Shown piece after piece: positions 1-5,732 of a DNA stretch of 13,347 bases (its first letter is position 1; the number at the start of each line of letters is the position of its first letter). The notes below the pieces were generated by a model. That model saw only the letters and a list, made by a program, of their open reading frames with translations, searched no databases and was not told where the DNA came from. The DNA lies in contig CAZLNO010000102.1 in NCBI GenBank assembly GCA_964561005.1, positions 1 to 13,347 of the forward strand. Direction: 5' to 3'. The translations under genes and the position numbers were made by a program. Source of the stretch: CAZLNO01 sp964561005 (GTDB lineage: Bacteria > Pseudomonadota > Alphaproteobacteria > Kiloniellales > Rhodovibrionaceae).

Positions 1-4
1 GGGG

Positions 5-36
5 GACGCGCCGGCAGGCGCGTCAGGGCGCGTCAG
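5..36. repeat. Small GC-rich inverted and direct repeat after livM
   Basis: An 8-base inverted repeat (5-12 with 17-24, four-base loop) is followed by a 10-base unit, GGCGCGTCAG, present twice in tandem (17-26 and 27-36). It lies just past the livM stop codon, where transcription on the minus strand would leave the visible operon. No T-run follows on the minus strand, so it is a weak terminator candidate. It may simply be an intercistronic hairpin before the ATPase genes expected outside the window. Confidence 0.4.
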
Positions 37-44
37 CTCCCCGG

Positions 45-1049
45 CTACTCCGCCGCCGGCTTTTCCGACAGCCCGGCCTTGCCCGCCGCCACCCTGCGCT
101 GGACCAGGCCGCGCAGCTTGGGCCCCAGGCTCTCCAGGCCGCTGGGCAGGAACAGCATCGTGGCGATCAGGATGGCGCCGTAGAACAGCGGCCGCATGGC
201 GTCGAAGCCCAGCTCGCGGAGGATGATCTCGTTGATCACCGTGAGCGTCACCACGCCCAGGATCGGCCCGTGGAAGGTCGTCACCCCGCCGACGATCACC
301 CAGACCAGGACGTAGACCATGTGGGTGACCTCGAACTGGTTCGGGTTCAGCGTGCCCAGGTAGGCGACCAGCAAGCCGCCGGCAAGCCCGGCGAAGAAGG
401 AGGCGACCACGAACGCCAGGGTGCGGTAGCGCCAGGTGTTCACCCCGACCGAGGCGGCCAGGACGTCCTGCCAGTGAATGGCGTGGAAGGTGAGGCCGAT
501 GCGCGAGCGCTCCAGGCGGTAGAGGACCAGCAGCGCCAGCGAGACCACCACCAGGCAGAGGTAGTAGTAGTTGGTCGGGTCGAACATGCTGACCCGCGCG
601 CCGAACAGCGAGATGTCGGGCATCGTGGGGATCAGGTTGATGCCCTGCGAGCCGCCGAAGGGGTCCTTGAACTTCTTCCATGACAGCCGGATCGCCTCGC
701 CGGCGGCGAAGGAGCCGATCAGGAAGTAGAAGCCCTTCATGCGGAACAGCGGGAAGCTCAGCACGAAGGCCACGACCGCCGCCACGCAGGCGCCGAGCAG
801 GATCGCCGCCGGCACCGGCATGCCCAGCGTCTTGGCGATGAGCGCGGTGGCGTAGGCGCCGACCCCCATGATGACCACGTGCCCCAGCGACCACTCGCCG
901 GTCAGTGTCAGCAACCGATAGCTGGAGACCAGCAGCACGTTCATCGCCAGGAAGACCAGGACCTCCTTCTGCGAGAACGACAGCAGGTGCGGCAGGACGA
1001 CGAGACCCGCGTAAAGGATGACGAGTCCCGCGACGGTTCTGATGCTCAT
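45..1049 (-). CDS. LivM-like permease of a HAAT-family ABC importer
   Basis: A 334-residue, very hydrophobic inner-membrane permease with many predicted membrane segments. It has the usual LivM landmarks: an N-terminal LTGEWSLGH stretch near residues 49-57 followed by a glycine-rich helix, a KGFYFLIGSFAAGEA segment in the middle, and a C-terminal GGVTTFHGPILG motif. Length is normal for LivM. The family forms a heterodimer with LivH, driven by two cytoplasmic ATPases, and imports amino acids, urea, amides and other small molecules. The ATG at 1049 is preceded by a GAGGAG-type ribosome binding site and lies 40 bases after the livH-like stop codon, so the two are one operon. The liv label describes the protein family; the substrate cannot be read from the permease. 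The ATPase genes would be to the left of the window. Confidence 0.93.
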   Translation of the reverse strand: MSIRTVAGLVILYAGLVVLPHLLSFSQKEVLVFLAMNVLLVSSYRLLTLTGEWSLGHVVIMGVGAYATALIAKTLGMPVPAAILLGACVAAVVAFVLSFPLFRMKGFYFLIGSFAAGEAIRLSWKKFKDPFGGSQGINLIPTMPDISLFGARVSMFDPTNYYYLCLVVVSLALLVLYRLERSRIGLTFHAIHWQDVLAASVGVNTWRYRTLAFVVASFFAGLAGGLLVAYLGTLNPNQFEVTHMVYVLVWVIVGGVTTFHGPILGVVTLTVINEIILRELGFDAMRPLFYGAILIATMLFLPSGLESLGPKLRGLVQRRVAAGKAGLSEKPAAE

Positions 1050-1089
1050 GCTCTCCTCGATGCCGTGGTTGCCCCAAGCCCCAGGCCGG

Positions 1090-1965
1090 TCACGCCCGGT
1101 CGGCCTTGCCGAACAGGCCGGTCGGCTTGATCGTCAGCACGATCAGCATCAGCAGCAGGCCCACGATGTCGGCCACCACGCCGCTGCTGAAGGTCGTGAC
1201 GAAGGTGTGGACGAAGGCGTAGAGGATGGACGCCACGACCGCGCCCTCCAGGCTGCCCATGCCGCCGACGATGATGACGATGAACGCGGCGACGATCACC
1301 GAGTGGCCCATGAAGGGCGAGGGCTGGACCAGCGGGGCGCTGAGCGCGCCGGCGATCCCGGCCAGCGCCGCGCCGATGACGATGGCCAGGCGCGCGGCGT
1401 GGTCCATCGACATCCCCTGCAGCGCCGCCGCCTCCGGGTCCTGGGCGCAGGCGCGCAGGGCCCAGCCCCACTTGCTGCGGCGCAGGAACAGCCACAGCGC
1501 GGCGAGCAGCACCACCGCCGCGCAGATCAGGATCAGGCGCTGGATCGGGACCGTCAGCCCCTCGATCCCGAACAGGGTCAACGCGCCGGGGAAGGGATTG
1601 TTCACGAACTCCATCCGCACGCCGAAGCCCAGCACGGCCAGGGCCTGCAGGATCAGCAGCAGGCCGATCGAGATGATCAGGCCGCCCAGCGGGTTGTCGC
1701 GCATCGGCCGGAACAGCCCGCGCTCGATCAGCAATCCGAAGATCCCCAGCAGGATGACGCCGATGGCCACGGCCAGCAGGAAGGGGAGCTGCTGGTCCAT
1801 GTAGAAGTAGACGACCGCGTAGGCGCCCATCATGTACAGCTCGCCGTGGGCGAAATTGATGACCCCCATGACACCGAAGATCATCACCAGGCCGACGGCG
1901 ATCAGCGCCATGAAGCTGGCGGCATAAATGGCGTTGACGGAGGTTTGCAGGATGAGGTCCAGCAT
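1090..1965 (-). CDS. LivH-like permease of a HAAT-family ABC importer
   Basis: A 291-residue integral membrane permease. The LivH signature GVINFAHGELYMMGAY lies near residues 34-49. A cytoplasmic loop with ALRACAQDPEAAALQG resembles the ATPase-contacting segment, and GGMGSLEGAVV and KPTGLFG stand near the end, as is typical for the family. I chose the ATG at 1965 (MLDLILQ). The frame stays open 28 codons further upstream, to 2049, but that extension is basic, reads into the repeat element and would spoil the N-terminal membrane helix. The ribosome binding site is only moderate (AGTGGGA). The gene follows the binding-protein gene after a 240-base repeat-filled gap and precedes the LivM-like gene by 40 bases. 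Identity of the family is secure; the substrate is not. Confidence 0.93.
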   Translation of the reverse strand: MLDLILQTSVNAIYAASFMALIAVGLVMIFGVMGVINFAHGELYMMGAYAVVYFYMDQQLPFLLAVAIGVILLGIFGLLIERGLFRPMRDNPLGGLIISIGLLLILQALAVLGFGVRMEFVNNPFPGALTLFGIEGLTVPIQRLILICAAVVLLAALWLFLRRSKWGWALRACAQDPEAAALQGMSMDHAARLAIVIGAALAGIAGALSAPLVQPSPFMGHSVIVAAFIVIIVGGMGSLEGAVVASILYAFVHTFVTTFSSGVVADIVGLLLMLIVLTIKPTGLFGKADRA

Positions 1966-2039
1966 CGTGGTCCCACTGGGATGAAAAGAGGCGAGGGCGA
2001 CGAGGGCGGTTGTTTCGCGCCTGTCGGCGCGACGCCTCT

Positions 2040-2062
2040 CCTTCGACAAGCTCAGGATGAGG
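2040..2062 (-). repeat. Inverted copy of the 22/23-base REP-like unit
   Basis: CCTTCGACAAGCTCAGGATGAGG is the reverse complement of the unit at 2087-2109 except for two bases, so the two can pair over 21 of 23 positions across a 24-base loop. I recall this CCTCATCCTGAGC(TT/CC)GTCGAAGG palindrome family as a widespread extragenic repeat in alphaproteobacterial genomes. A related pair is found at 5589-5660 in this window. Confidence 0.8.
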
Positions 2063-2087
2063 CGAGGGCGACAGTCCTGAACGAGGC

Positions 2088-2153
2088 CTCATCCTGAGCC
2101 CGTCGAAGGCTCTTCCTGAGCCCGTCGAAGGCTCATCCTGAGCCCGTCGAAGG
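2088..2153 (+). repeat. Three tandem copies of a 22-base REP-like unit
   Basis: The unit CTCATCCTGAGCCCGTCGAAGG occurs head-to-tail at 2088-2109, 2110-2131 (one mismatch, T for A at 2113) and 2132-2153. A degenerate remnant follows, ending near 2170. The regular 22-base spacing shows tandem duplication, making copy-number variation by slippage likely. The array forms the core of the larger inverted-repeat element. Confidence 0.88.
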
Positions 2154-2205
2154 ATGTCGAAGGATGAGGCCACGCACGCAAGGGCGCGAAACAACCGCCT
2201 GGGCG

Positions 2206-3504
2206 TCAGGTGCGCTGGTAGTACATCTGGCCCAGCGCTTCCATGTGCTTGATCAGCAGATCGCCGTGCTTGTCCCACCAGTCGGGGATGCTGCGGAATT
2301 CCTGGATCTTCGCCTTGCCGTCCTGGATCACGACCACCGGCCAGTCGCCGACCAGGGCGTTGTTGATGCCGAAGATCTCCTCGCCCCACCAGGTCGCCGG
2401 ACCAAAGGCGTGCGGCGCGGTGCCGCCCTCCTTCATGGCCGCGAGGACGTCCATCGGCTCGACGCTCCCGGCCTTTTCCGCCGCGGCCTTCCAGAGGTCC
2501 ATGATGGCCGGGTACTCCCAGGCCACCGCGCTCCACTCGCCGGGCCAGCGGTCGACGAAATCCGCGTAGAACCTGTTCGGGTCCTTGAAGTTGACCTGCT
2601 CGGCCGTCAGCGCCTCGTCGTCGAAGTCCGGGAACTGGAAGATGAAGCCTTCCATGAACTCCTTCGAGGTCTTGTCGACGATCTGCGGATAGGCGTCGGC
2701 CGTGCAGGAGATGATCTGCCCCTCGAAGCCCTGCAGCATCGCCTGCTCGCTCAGCGCGTGGACGTAGGGCTGATAGCAGGTATCCAGACAGATGACGTCC
2801 GGCTTGTCCTTCAGCAGCGACGTCATGATCGGCGCGAAGTCCGTCGTCGACGGATCGAAGAACAGCGGGTCGTTGATGACGTCGATGCCCTCCGCCTCGA
2901 AGGCGGCCAGATAGGTCGCGACCGAGGGCTGGCCCAGGTAGTCGTTCTGGGCGCAGATCACCGCCTTGGAGAGGTTCGGGTGGTTGCGCGCCAGCCACTC
3001 CACGCCGGTGACGTTGTAGATCGGGTGCGTCTCGCAGGGTGCCACGAGATAGGGCGTGTCCGGCGAGAGATCGCTGGGCAGTAGCGTCGAGGACAGCATG
3101 CGCGCCCGGTTCATCACCGGCTGCACGGCGCCCCAGGTGTCGCCGCCCAGCATCATGACGAACTTGACCTCGTCCTCCATGATCAGCTTCTGGGCGCCGG
3201 TGCGGGCCTTGTCCGTCGCGTACTCGTTGTCGAACTCGACGAACTCCACCATGTAGTTGTCGTTGCCGATCTTGATGCCGCCGGCGGCGTTCACCCGCTC
3301 GGCCCATATGCGGCAGCCGTAGAGGCCCGGCAGGCCCCAGGCCGAGACCGGCCCGGTCAGCGGCGCGAGGAAGCCGATCTTCACCGTCTTCTCGGCCGCG
3401 AAGCTGGGCCGGGGAAGTCCTGTCGCGGCCAGGGCCGCGGTCGCGGCGGTGCCCTCCAGAAAGCGCCTTCTGTTGAGCGAGGGCTGAGAGAAGTGTCCAA
3501 CCAT
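2206..3504 (-). CDS. Tat-exported substrate-binding protein of a HAAT-family ABC importer (Peripla_BP_6 type)
   Basis: A 432-residue periplasmic binding protein. The N-terminus carries a twin-arginine signal (NRRRFLEG, residues 11-18), a hydrophobic Ala-rich stretch and a likely cut after SFA at residue 36. The mature chain opens KTVKIGFLAPLTGP, the usual first strand of Leu/Ile/Val-type binding proteins, followed by AAGGI and a two-lobe Peripla_BP_6 fold. Trp is frequent: I count 13, with clusters near DRWPGEWSAVAWEY, ATWWGEE and DWWDKH. The ATG at 3504 has an AGGGAG ribosome binding site nine bases upstream. It is the first gene of the importer operon and divergent from tmm. The ligand is unknown. 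The Trp richness would suit a cation-pi pocket for a methylated amine, but that is inference; an amino acid, amide or urea-like ligand is equally possible on sequence alone. Confidence 0.93.
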   Translation of the reverse strand: MVGHFSQPSLNRRRFLEGTAATAALAATGLPRPSFAAEKTVKIGFLAPLTGPVSAWGLPGLYGCRIWAERVNAAGGIKIGNDNYMVEFVEFDNEYATDKARTGAQKLIMEDEVKFVMMLGGDTWGAVQPVMNRARMLSSTLLPSDLSPDTPYLVAPCETHPIYNVTGVEWLARNHPNLSKAVICAQNDYLGQPSVATYLAAFEAEGIDVINDPLFFDPSTTDFAPIMTSLLKDKPDVICLDTCYQPYVHALSEQAMLQGFEGQIISCTADAYPQIVDKTSKEFMEGFIFQFPDFDDEALTAEQVNFKDPNRFYADFVDRWPGEWSAVAWEYPAIMDLWKAAAEKAGSVEPMDVLAAMKEGGTAPHAFGPATWWGEEIFGINNALVGDWPVVVIQDGKAKIQEFRSIPDWWDKHGDLLIKHMEALGQMYYQRT

Positions 3505-3513
3505 TTCGCGTGT

Positions 3514-3519
3514 CTCCCT
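3514..3519 (-). promoter_or_regulatory. Ribosome binding site of the binding-protein gene
   Basis: AGGGAG on the minus strand, nine bases before the ATG at 3504. It supports that start codon. Confidence 0.65.
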
Positions 3520-3671
3520 GTTCTGCGTGATCCTTGTTCGGCGTCGCGTTCGATCGTCTCTGCGGGGCCGACCCTGGCTGCGCGACGACTCGCCGAAGGA
3601 TGTCGTTCTGTTATCATTCGACGGCGCCGGGCGCGACGATGCCGGACGCGGCGAGCGGACCGCGACAGCGT

Positions 3672-3700
3672 AACTTACCGCGACAGGCGGGGCGGTTCAA
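3672..3700 (-). promoter_or_regulatory. Candidate promoter of the importer operon
   Basis: On the minus strand, TTGAAC (3700-3695) and TAAGTT (3677-3672) are separated by exactly 17 bases, close to the housekeeping sigma consensus. Transcription would begin near 3665 and leave a leader of about 160 bases. This was found by eye; no start site is known. Confidence 0.35.
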
Positions 3701-3819
3701 TGCCTACATGAATTGGTATGAAATTGGCTGACTGCCGCAAGGCGCTGCTCTGGAAAACGGCCGACAACCGCTCGGGACCTGTTGCGTCCGGGTGACAATG
3801 TGCTAGCGTACGCCAGTGG

Positions 3820-3849
3820 TTGAAATTGGACGGAATAGGTCCCTAGACT
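3820..3849 (+). promoter_or_regulatory. Candidate promoter of tmm
   Basis: TTGAAA (3820-3825) and TAGACT (3844-3849) are separated by 18 bases. Transcription would start near 3856, leaving a leader of roughly 180 bases that includes the 16-base direct repeats. The -35-like box overlaps one of the two TGAAATTGG copies. This is a weak match found by eye. Confidence 0.28.
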
Positions 3850-3969
3850 GGTCGCAATCCGAGAGCCAGCGGTCGGGTCATTCCCGGGGGCGGGACACCG
3901 GGGCGCGAGGCCGGTCGGGCTCGCCGCGATCGGCACACGCCTCGGCGGCCAAGAAGCCCACGCTCGCGC

Positions 3970-4021
3970 GGCCATCGGAACACGAGGCCATCGGAACACG
4001 AACGGGGCCATCGGAACACGA
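3970..4021 (+). repeat. Three direct repeats of a 16-base unit in the tmm leader
   Basis: GGCCATCGGAACACGA occurs perfectly at 3970-3985, 3986-4001 and 4006-4021. The first two copies abut and the third is offset by ACGG. The last copy ends six bases before the GGAGG of the tmm ribosome binding site. No gene covers the repeat. It could be a protein-binding or mRNA-structure element, or a slippage-generated duplication. Confidence 0.88.
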
Positions 4022-4026
4022 ACAGA

Positions 4027-4031
4027 GGAGG
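4027..4031 (+). promoter_or_regulatory. Strong ribosome binding site of tmm
   Basis: GGAGG, inside AGAGGAGGA, stands five bases before the ATG at 4037. It supports this start and predicts efficient translation. Confidence 0.85.
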
Positions 4032-4036
4032 ATAAC

Positions 4037-5401
4037 ATGTCGAAACGTGTCGCGATCATCGGCGCCGGTCCCTGCGGTCTGGCGCAGCTTCACTGCTTCG
4101 AGGAGGCGCGCAAGCAGGGCGCCGAGGTCCCGGAGATCGTCTGCTACGAGAAGCAGGACAACTGGGGCGGGCTGTGGAACTACACCTGGCGCGCCGGCCT
4201 GGACGAGTTCGGCGAGCCGGTGCATGGCAGCATGTACCGCTACCTCTGGTCGAACGGGCCGAAGGAGTGCCTGGAGTTCGCCGACTACAGCTTCGACGAG
4301 CACTTCGGCCAGCCGATTCCCTCCTTCCCGCCGCGCGAGGTCCTCTTCGACTACATCATCGGCCGCGCGAGGAAGAACAGCGTCGACCGCTTCATCAAGT
4401 ACAACACCGCCGTGCGCTGGGTCACCTATGACGACAAGGCGGACAAGTTCTCCGTCACGATCGAGGACCTCAACACCAAGACGACCAGCACCGAGGAATT
4501 CGATTACGTCATCGTCGCCACGGGGCACTTCTCCATCCCGAACATGCCCTACTTCCCCGGCTTCGAGCAGTTCCCCGGCCGCATCCTGCACTCCCACGAT
4601 TTCCGCGATGCCGAGGAGTTCAAGAACAAGAACCTGCTGATCATGGGCAGCAGCTATTCCGCCGAGGATATCGCCCTGCAGTGCAAGAAGTACGGCTCGG
4701 GCCCGATCACCATCACCTATCGAACCAATCCGATGGGCTTCAAGTGGCCCGAGGGCATCGAGGAGGTGCCGCTGCTGACCAAGGTCGAGGGGAAGACGGC
4801 GCACTTCAAGGACGGATCGACCCGCGAGATCGACGCCATGATCCTGTGCACCGGCTACCAGCACAGCTTCCCCTTCCTGGACGACGACCTGCGCCTGCGC
4901 ACGCACAACCGCCTGTGGCCGGACAATCTCTACAAGGGCGTGTTCTGGCAGGACAACCCGAAGCTGATGTACCTGGGCATGCAGGACCAGTACTACACCT
5001 TCACGATGTTCGACGCCGAGGCCTGGCTGGCGCGCGACTACGTGATCGGCCGCTTCAAGCTGCCCGACGCGGCCGAGCGCCGGAAGGACATCGACGCCTG
5101 GCGCGCCCGCGAGGAGTCGCTGAGCAATCCCTTCGAGGACATCGACTTCCAGGCCGACCACATCGCCGACATGGCGAAGCTGACGGACTATCCGGACTTC
5201 GACCTCGACCTGACCCGCCGGGAATTCTACGAGTGGGAGCACCACAAGGACGAGAACATCCTCACCTATCGCGACAAGGCCTTCAAGTCGCCGGTCACCG
5301 GCACGATGGCCCCGGTGCACCACACCGACTGGTGGCAGGCCATGGACGACTCCATGGACACCTTCATGGCCAGCGGCAAGTCGGCGGCCAAGACGGCGTG
5401 A
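4037..5401 (+). CDS. tmm: Trimethylamine monooxygenase (bacterial flavin-containing monooxygenase)
   Basis: A 454-residue cytoplasmic flavoprotein of the bacterial FMO family, which oxidises TMA to TMAO with NADPH and O2. Visible motifs are the FAD-binding GAGPCG (residues 9-14), a NWGGLWNY stretch (42-49), YLWSNGPKE with the conserved Asn at 73, the FMO fingerprint FPGRILHSHDF (179-189, matching FxGxxxHxxxF), the NADPH-site GSSYSAED (204-211) and CTGY (271-274). Length and many long stretches, such as GEPVHGSMYRYLWSNGPKE, fit my memory of Tmm from marine alphaproteobacteria closely. A strong GGAGG precedes the ATG. The next gene on the same strand is tdm, the enzyme using its product, which supports TMA as the physiological substrate. 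FMOs also oxidise other soft nucleophiles (dimethyl sulfide, indole), so side activities are possible. Confidence 0.93.
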   Translation: MSKRVAIIGAGPCGLAQLHCFEEARKQGAEVPEIVCYEKQDNWGGLWNYTWRAGLDEFGEPVHGSMYRYLWSNGPKECLEFADYSFDEHFGQPIPSFPPREVLFDYIIGRARKNSVDRFIKYNTAVRWVTYDDKADKFSVTIEDLNTKTTSTEEFDYVIVATGHFSIPNMPYFPGFEQFPGRILHSHDFRDAEEFKNKNLLIMGSSYSAEDIALQCKKYGSGPITITYRTNPMGFKWPEGIEEVPLLTKVEGKTAHFKDGSTREIDAMILCTGYQHSFPFLDDDLRLRTHNRLWPDNLYKGVFWQDNPKLMYLGMQDQYYTFTMFDAEAWLARDYVIGRFKLPDAAERRKDIDAWRAREESLSNPFEDIDFQADHIADMAKLTDYPDFDLDLTRREFYEWEHHKDENILTYRDKAFKSPVTGTMAPVHHTDWWQAMDDSMDTFMASGKSAAKTA

Positions 5402-5447
5402 CGGTGCGGGCGGACGGCGAGTCCTGGCGCGAACACCCCCACCCCAG

Positions 5448-5471
5448 CCCTCCCCCGCAAGCGGGGGAGGG
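5448..5471. repeat. Perfect CCCTCCCCCGC hairpin palindrome
   Basis: An 11-base stem (5448-5458 with 5461-5471) closes over a two-base loop, AA. The sequence belongs to a CTCCCCCGC(TT/AA)GCGGGGGAG family that I recall as a multi-copy intergenic repeat in GC-rich alphaproteobacteria. It lies 46 bases after the tmm stop codon. There is no T-run, so it is not a classical intrinsic terminator. Confidence 0.85.
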
Positions 5472-5500
5472 AGAACGATGGTGCACGGTCGACGGTCCCG

Positions 5501-5522
5501 CCTCCCCCACGTGTGGGGGAGG
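5501..5522. repeat. Second CCTCCCCCAC hairpin palindrome
   Basis: A 10-base stem (5501-5510 with 5513-5522) with loop GT. It is related to but not identical with the hairpin 30 bases upstream. A smaller stem, GGCGC-GCA-GCGCC at 5525-5537, follows directly. This three-hairpin order looks like one composite repeat unit. Confidence 0.82.
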
Positions 5523-5588
5523 TCGGCGCGCAGCGCCGGGGGGTGCCCGCGGGAGAATGGCGGGCGGCACGTCCGTCGCGGCCGCCCT

Positions 5589-5660
5589 CCTTCGGCAAGC
5601 TCAGCATGACGTATGGTGCGCTCCTCCGTCGCCCTCACCCTGAGCTTGTCGAAGGGTGAG
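5589..5660. repeat. Inverted pair of REP-like units before tdm
   Basis: The unit at 5589-5610 (CTTCGGCAAGCTCAGCATGA core) and the unit at 5634-5660 (CTCACCCTGAGCTTGTCGAA core) are imperfect inverted copies of the same family as at 2040-2153. The right unit also has its own 8-base stem, CTCACCCT (5634-5641) with AGGGTGAG (5653-5660), over an 11-base loop. The pair sits 61-72 bases before the tdm ribosome binding site. Confidence 0.8.
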
Positions 5661-5720
5661 CATTCCGGTCGCGCTCGTGTTCGTCCGGCTGCCAGCCTGC
5701 ACGCCACACACCAACAGCAC

Positions 5721-5725
5721 GGAGG
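5721..5725 (+). promoter_or_regulatory. Ribosome binding site that decides the tdm start
   Basis: GGAGG stands seven bases before the ATG at 5733. The reading frame is open upstream to 5613, but that part would translate the REP-like repeat and has no comparable site, so 5733 is preferred. Confidence 0.85.
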
Positions 5726-5732
5726 CAGCACC

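Larger units (their letters stand above)
2005..2199. repeat. 195-base long-inverted-repeat element between binding protein and permease genes
   Basis: The ends are perfect 17-base inverted repeats: 2005-2021 (GGCGGTTGTTTCGCGCC) and 2183-2199. Further in, complementarity resumes: 2033-2047 pairs with 2155-2170 with one base bulged, so each arm is about 43-45 bases with an unmatched stretch. The core holds an inverted copy and three tandem copies of a 22-base repeat. The element starts 6 bases after the binding-protein stop codon. It has no room for a transposase. I see no convincing target-site duplication: the flanks GGGCGACGAG and GGGCGTCAGG are similar but not identical. It looks like a MITE-like or composite REP element. 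In RNA it would form a very stable structure protecting the 3' end of the binding-protein message. Confidence 0.75.
3505..4036. promoter_or_regulatory. 532-base divergent intergenic control region
   Basis: No convincing gene lies between the binding-protein gene and tmm, which are transcribed away from each other. The region holds a candidate minus-strand promoter near 3672-3700, a candidate plus-strand promoter near 3820-3849, two copies of TGAAATTGG (3719-3727 and 3821-3829), and three 16-base direct repeats ending just before the tmm ribosome binding site. The stretch around 3700-3730 is less GC-rich than its surroundings. The size suggests regulated expression of both operons, but no regulator gene is adjacent. 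Confidence 0.6.
5402..5732. other. 331-base tmm-tdm gap filled with palindromic repeats
   Basis: No gene is supported here. The gap holds at least three kinds of palindrome in series: two GC-rich CCTCCCCC-type hairpins, a small GGCGC hairpin, and a pair of TTCG(G/A)CAAGCTCA-type REP-like units. The tdm ribosome binding site stands at the right end. Both genes run the same way and their products act in sequence, so the gap probably interrupts an originally tighter operon. No promoter was recognised in it. Confidence 0.75.

Noticed and set aside
1966..2049. N-terminal extension of the LivH-like protein
   Set aside because: The extension is basic and overlaps the repeat element, whereas MLDLILQ at 1965 starts right at the first membrane helix, as in homologues.
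2088..2153. CRISPR array
   Set aside because: The 22-base units abut with no spacers, and the unit is a palindrome-family repeat; no cas genes are present.
1046..3307. 753-codon minus-strand frame covering both the binding-protein and LivH genes in another frame
   Set aside because: Arg/Gly/Ala-rich translation running across two well-supported genes and the repeat element; no domain.
3860..4036. Riboswitch in the tmm leader
   Set aside because: I could not match the leader to glycine, THF or other known riboswitch cores. Only direct repeats are evident.
3697..4059. 120-codon minus-strand frame over the tmm leader
   Set aside because: Its repetitive translation (recurring VPMA-type segments) just reads through the three 16-base repeats, and it overlaps the tmm start.
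5448..5522. Intrinsic terminator between tmm and tdm
   Set aside because: The hairpins are strong but not followed by a T-run on either strand, and they match a dispersed repeat type. They may still slow transcription.
5613..5732. N-terminal extension of tdm to an upstream ATG
   Set aside because: It would translate the REP-like repeat, has no good ribosome binding site, and the ATG at 5733 has GGAGG at ideal spacing.
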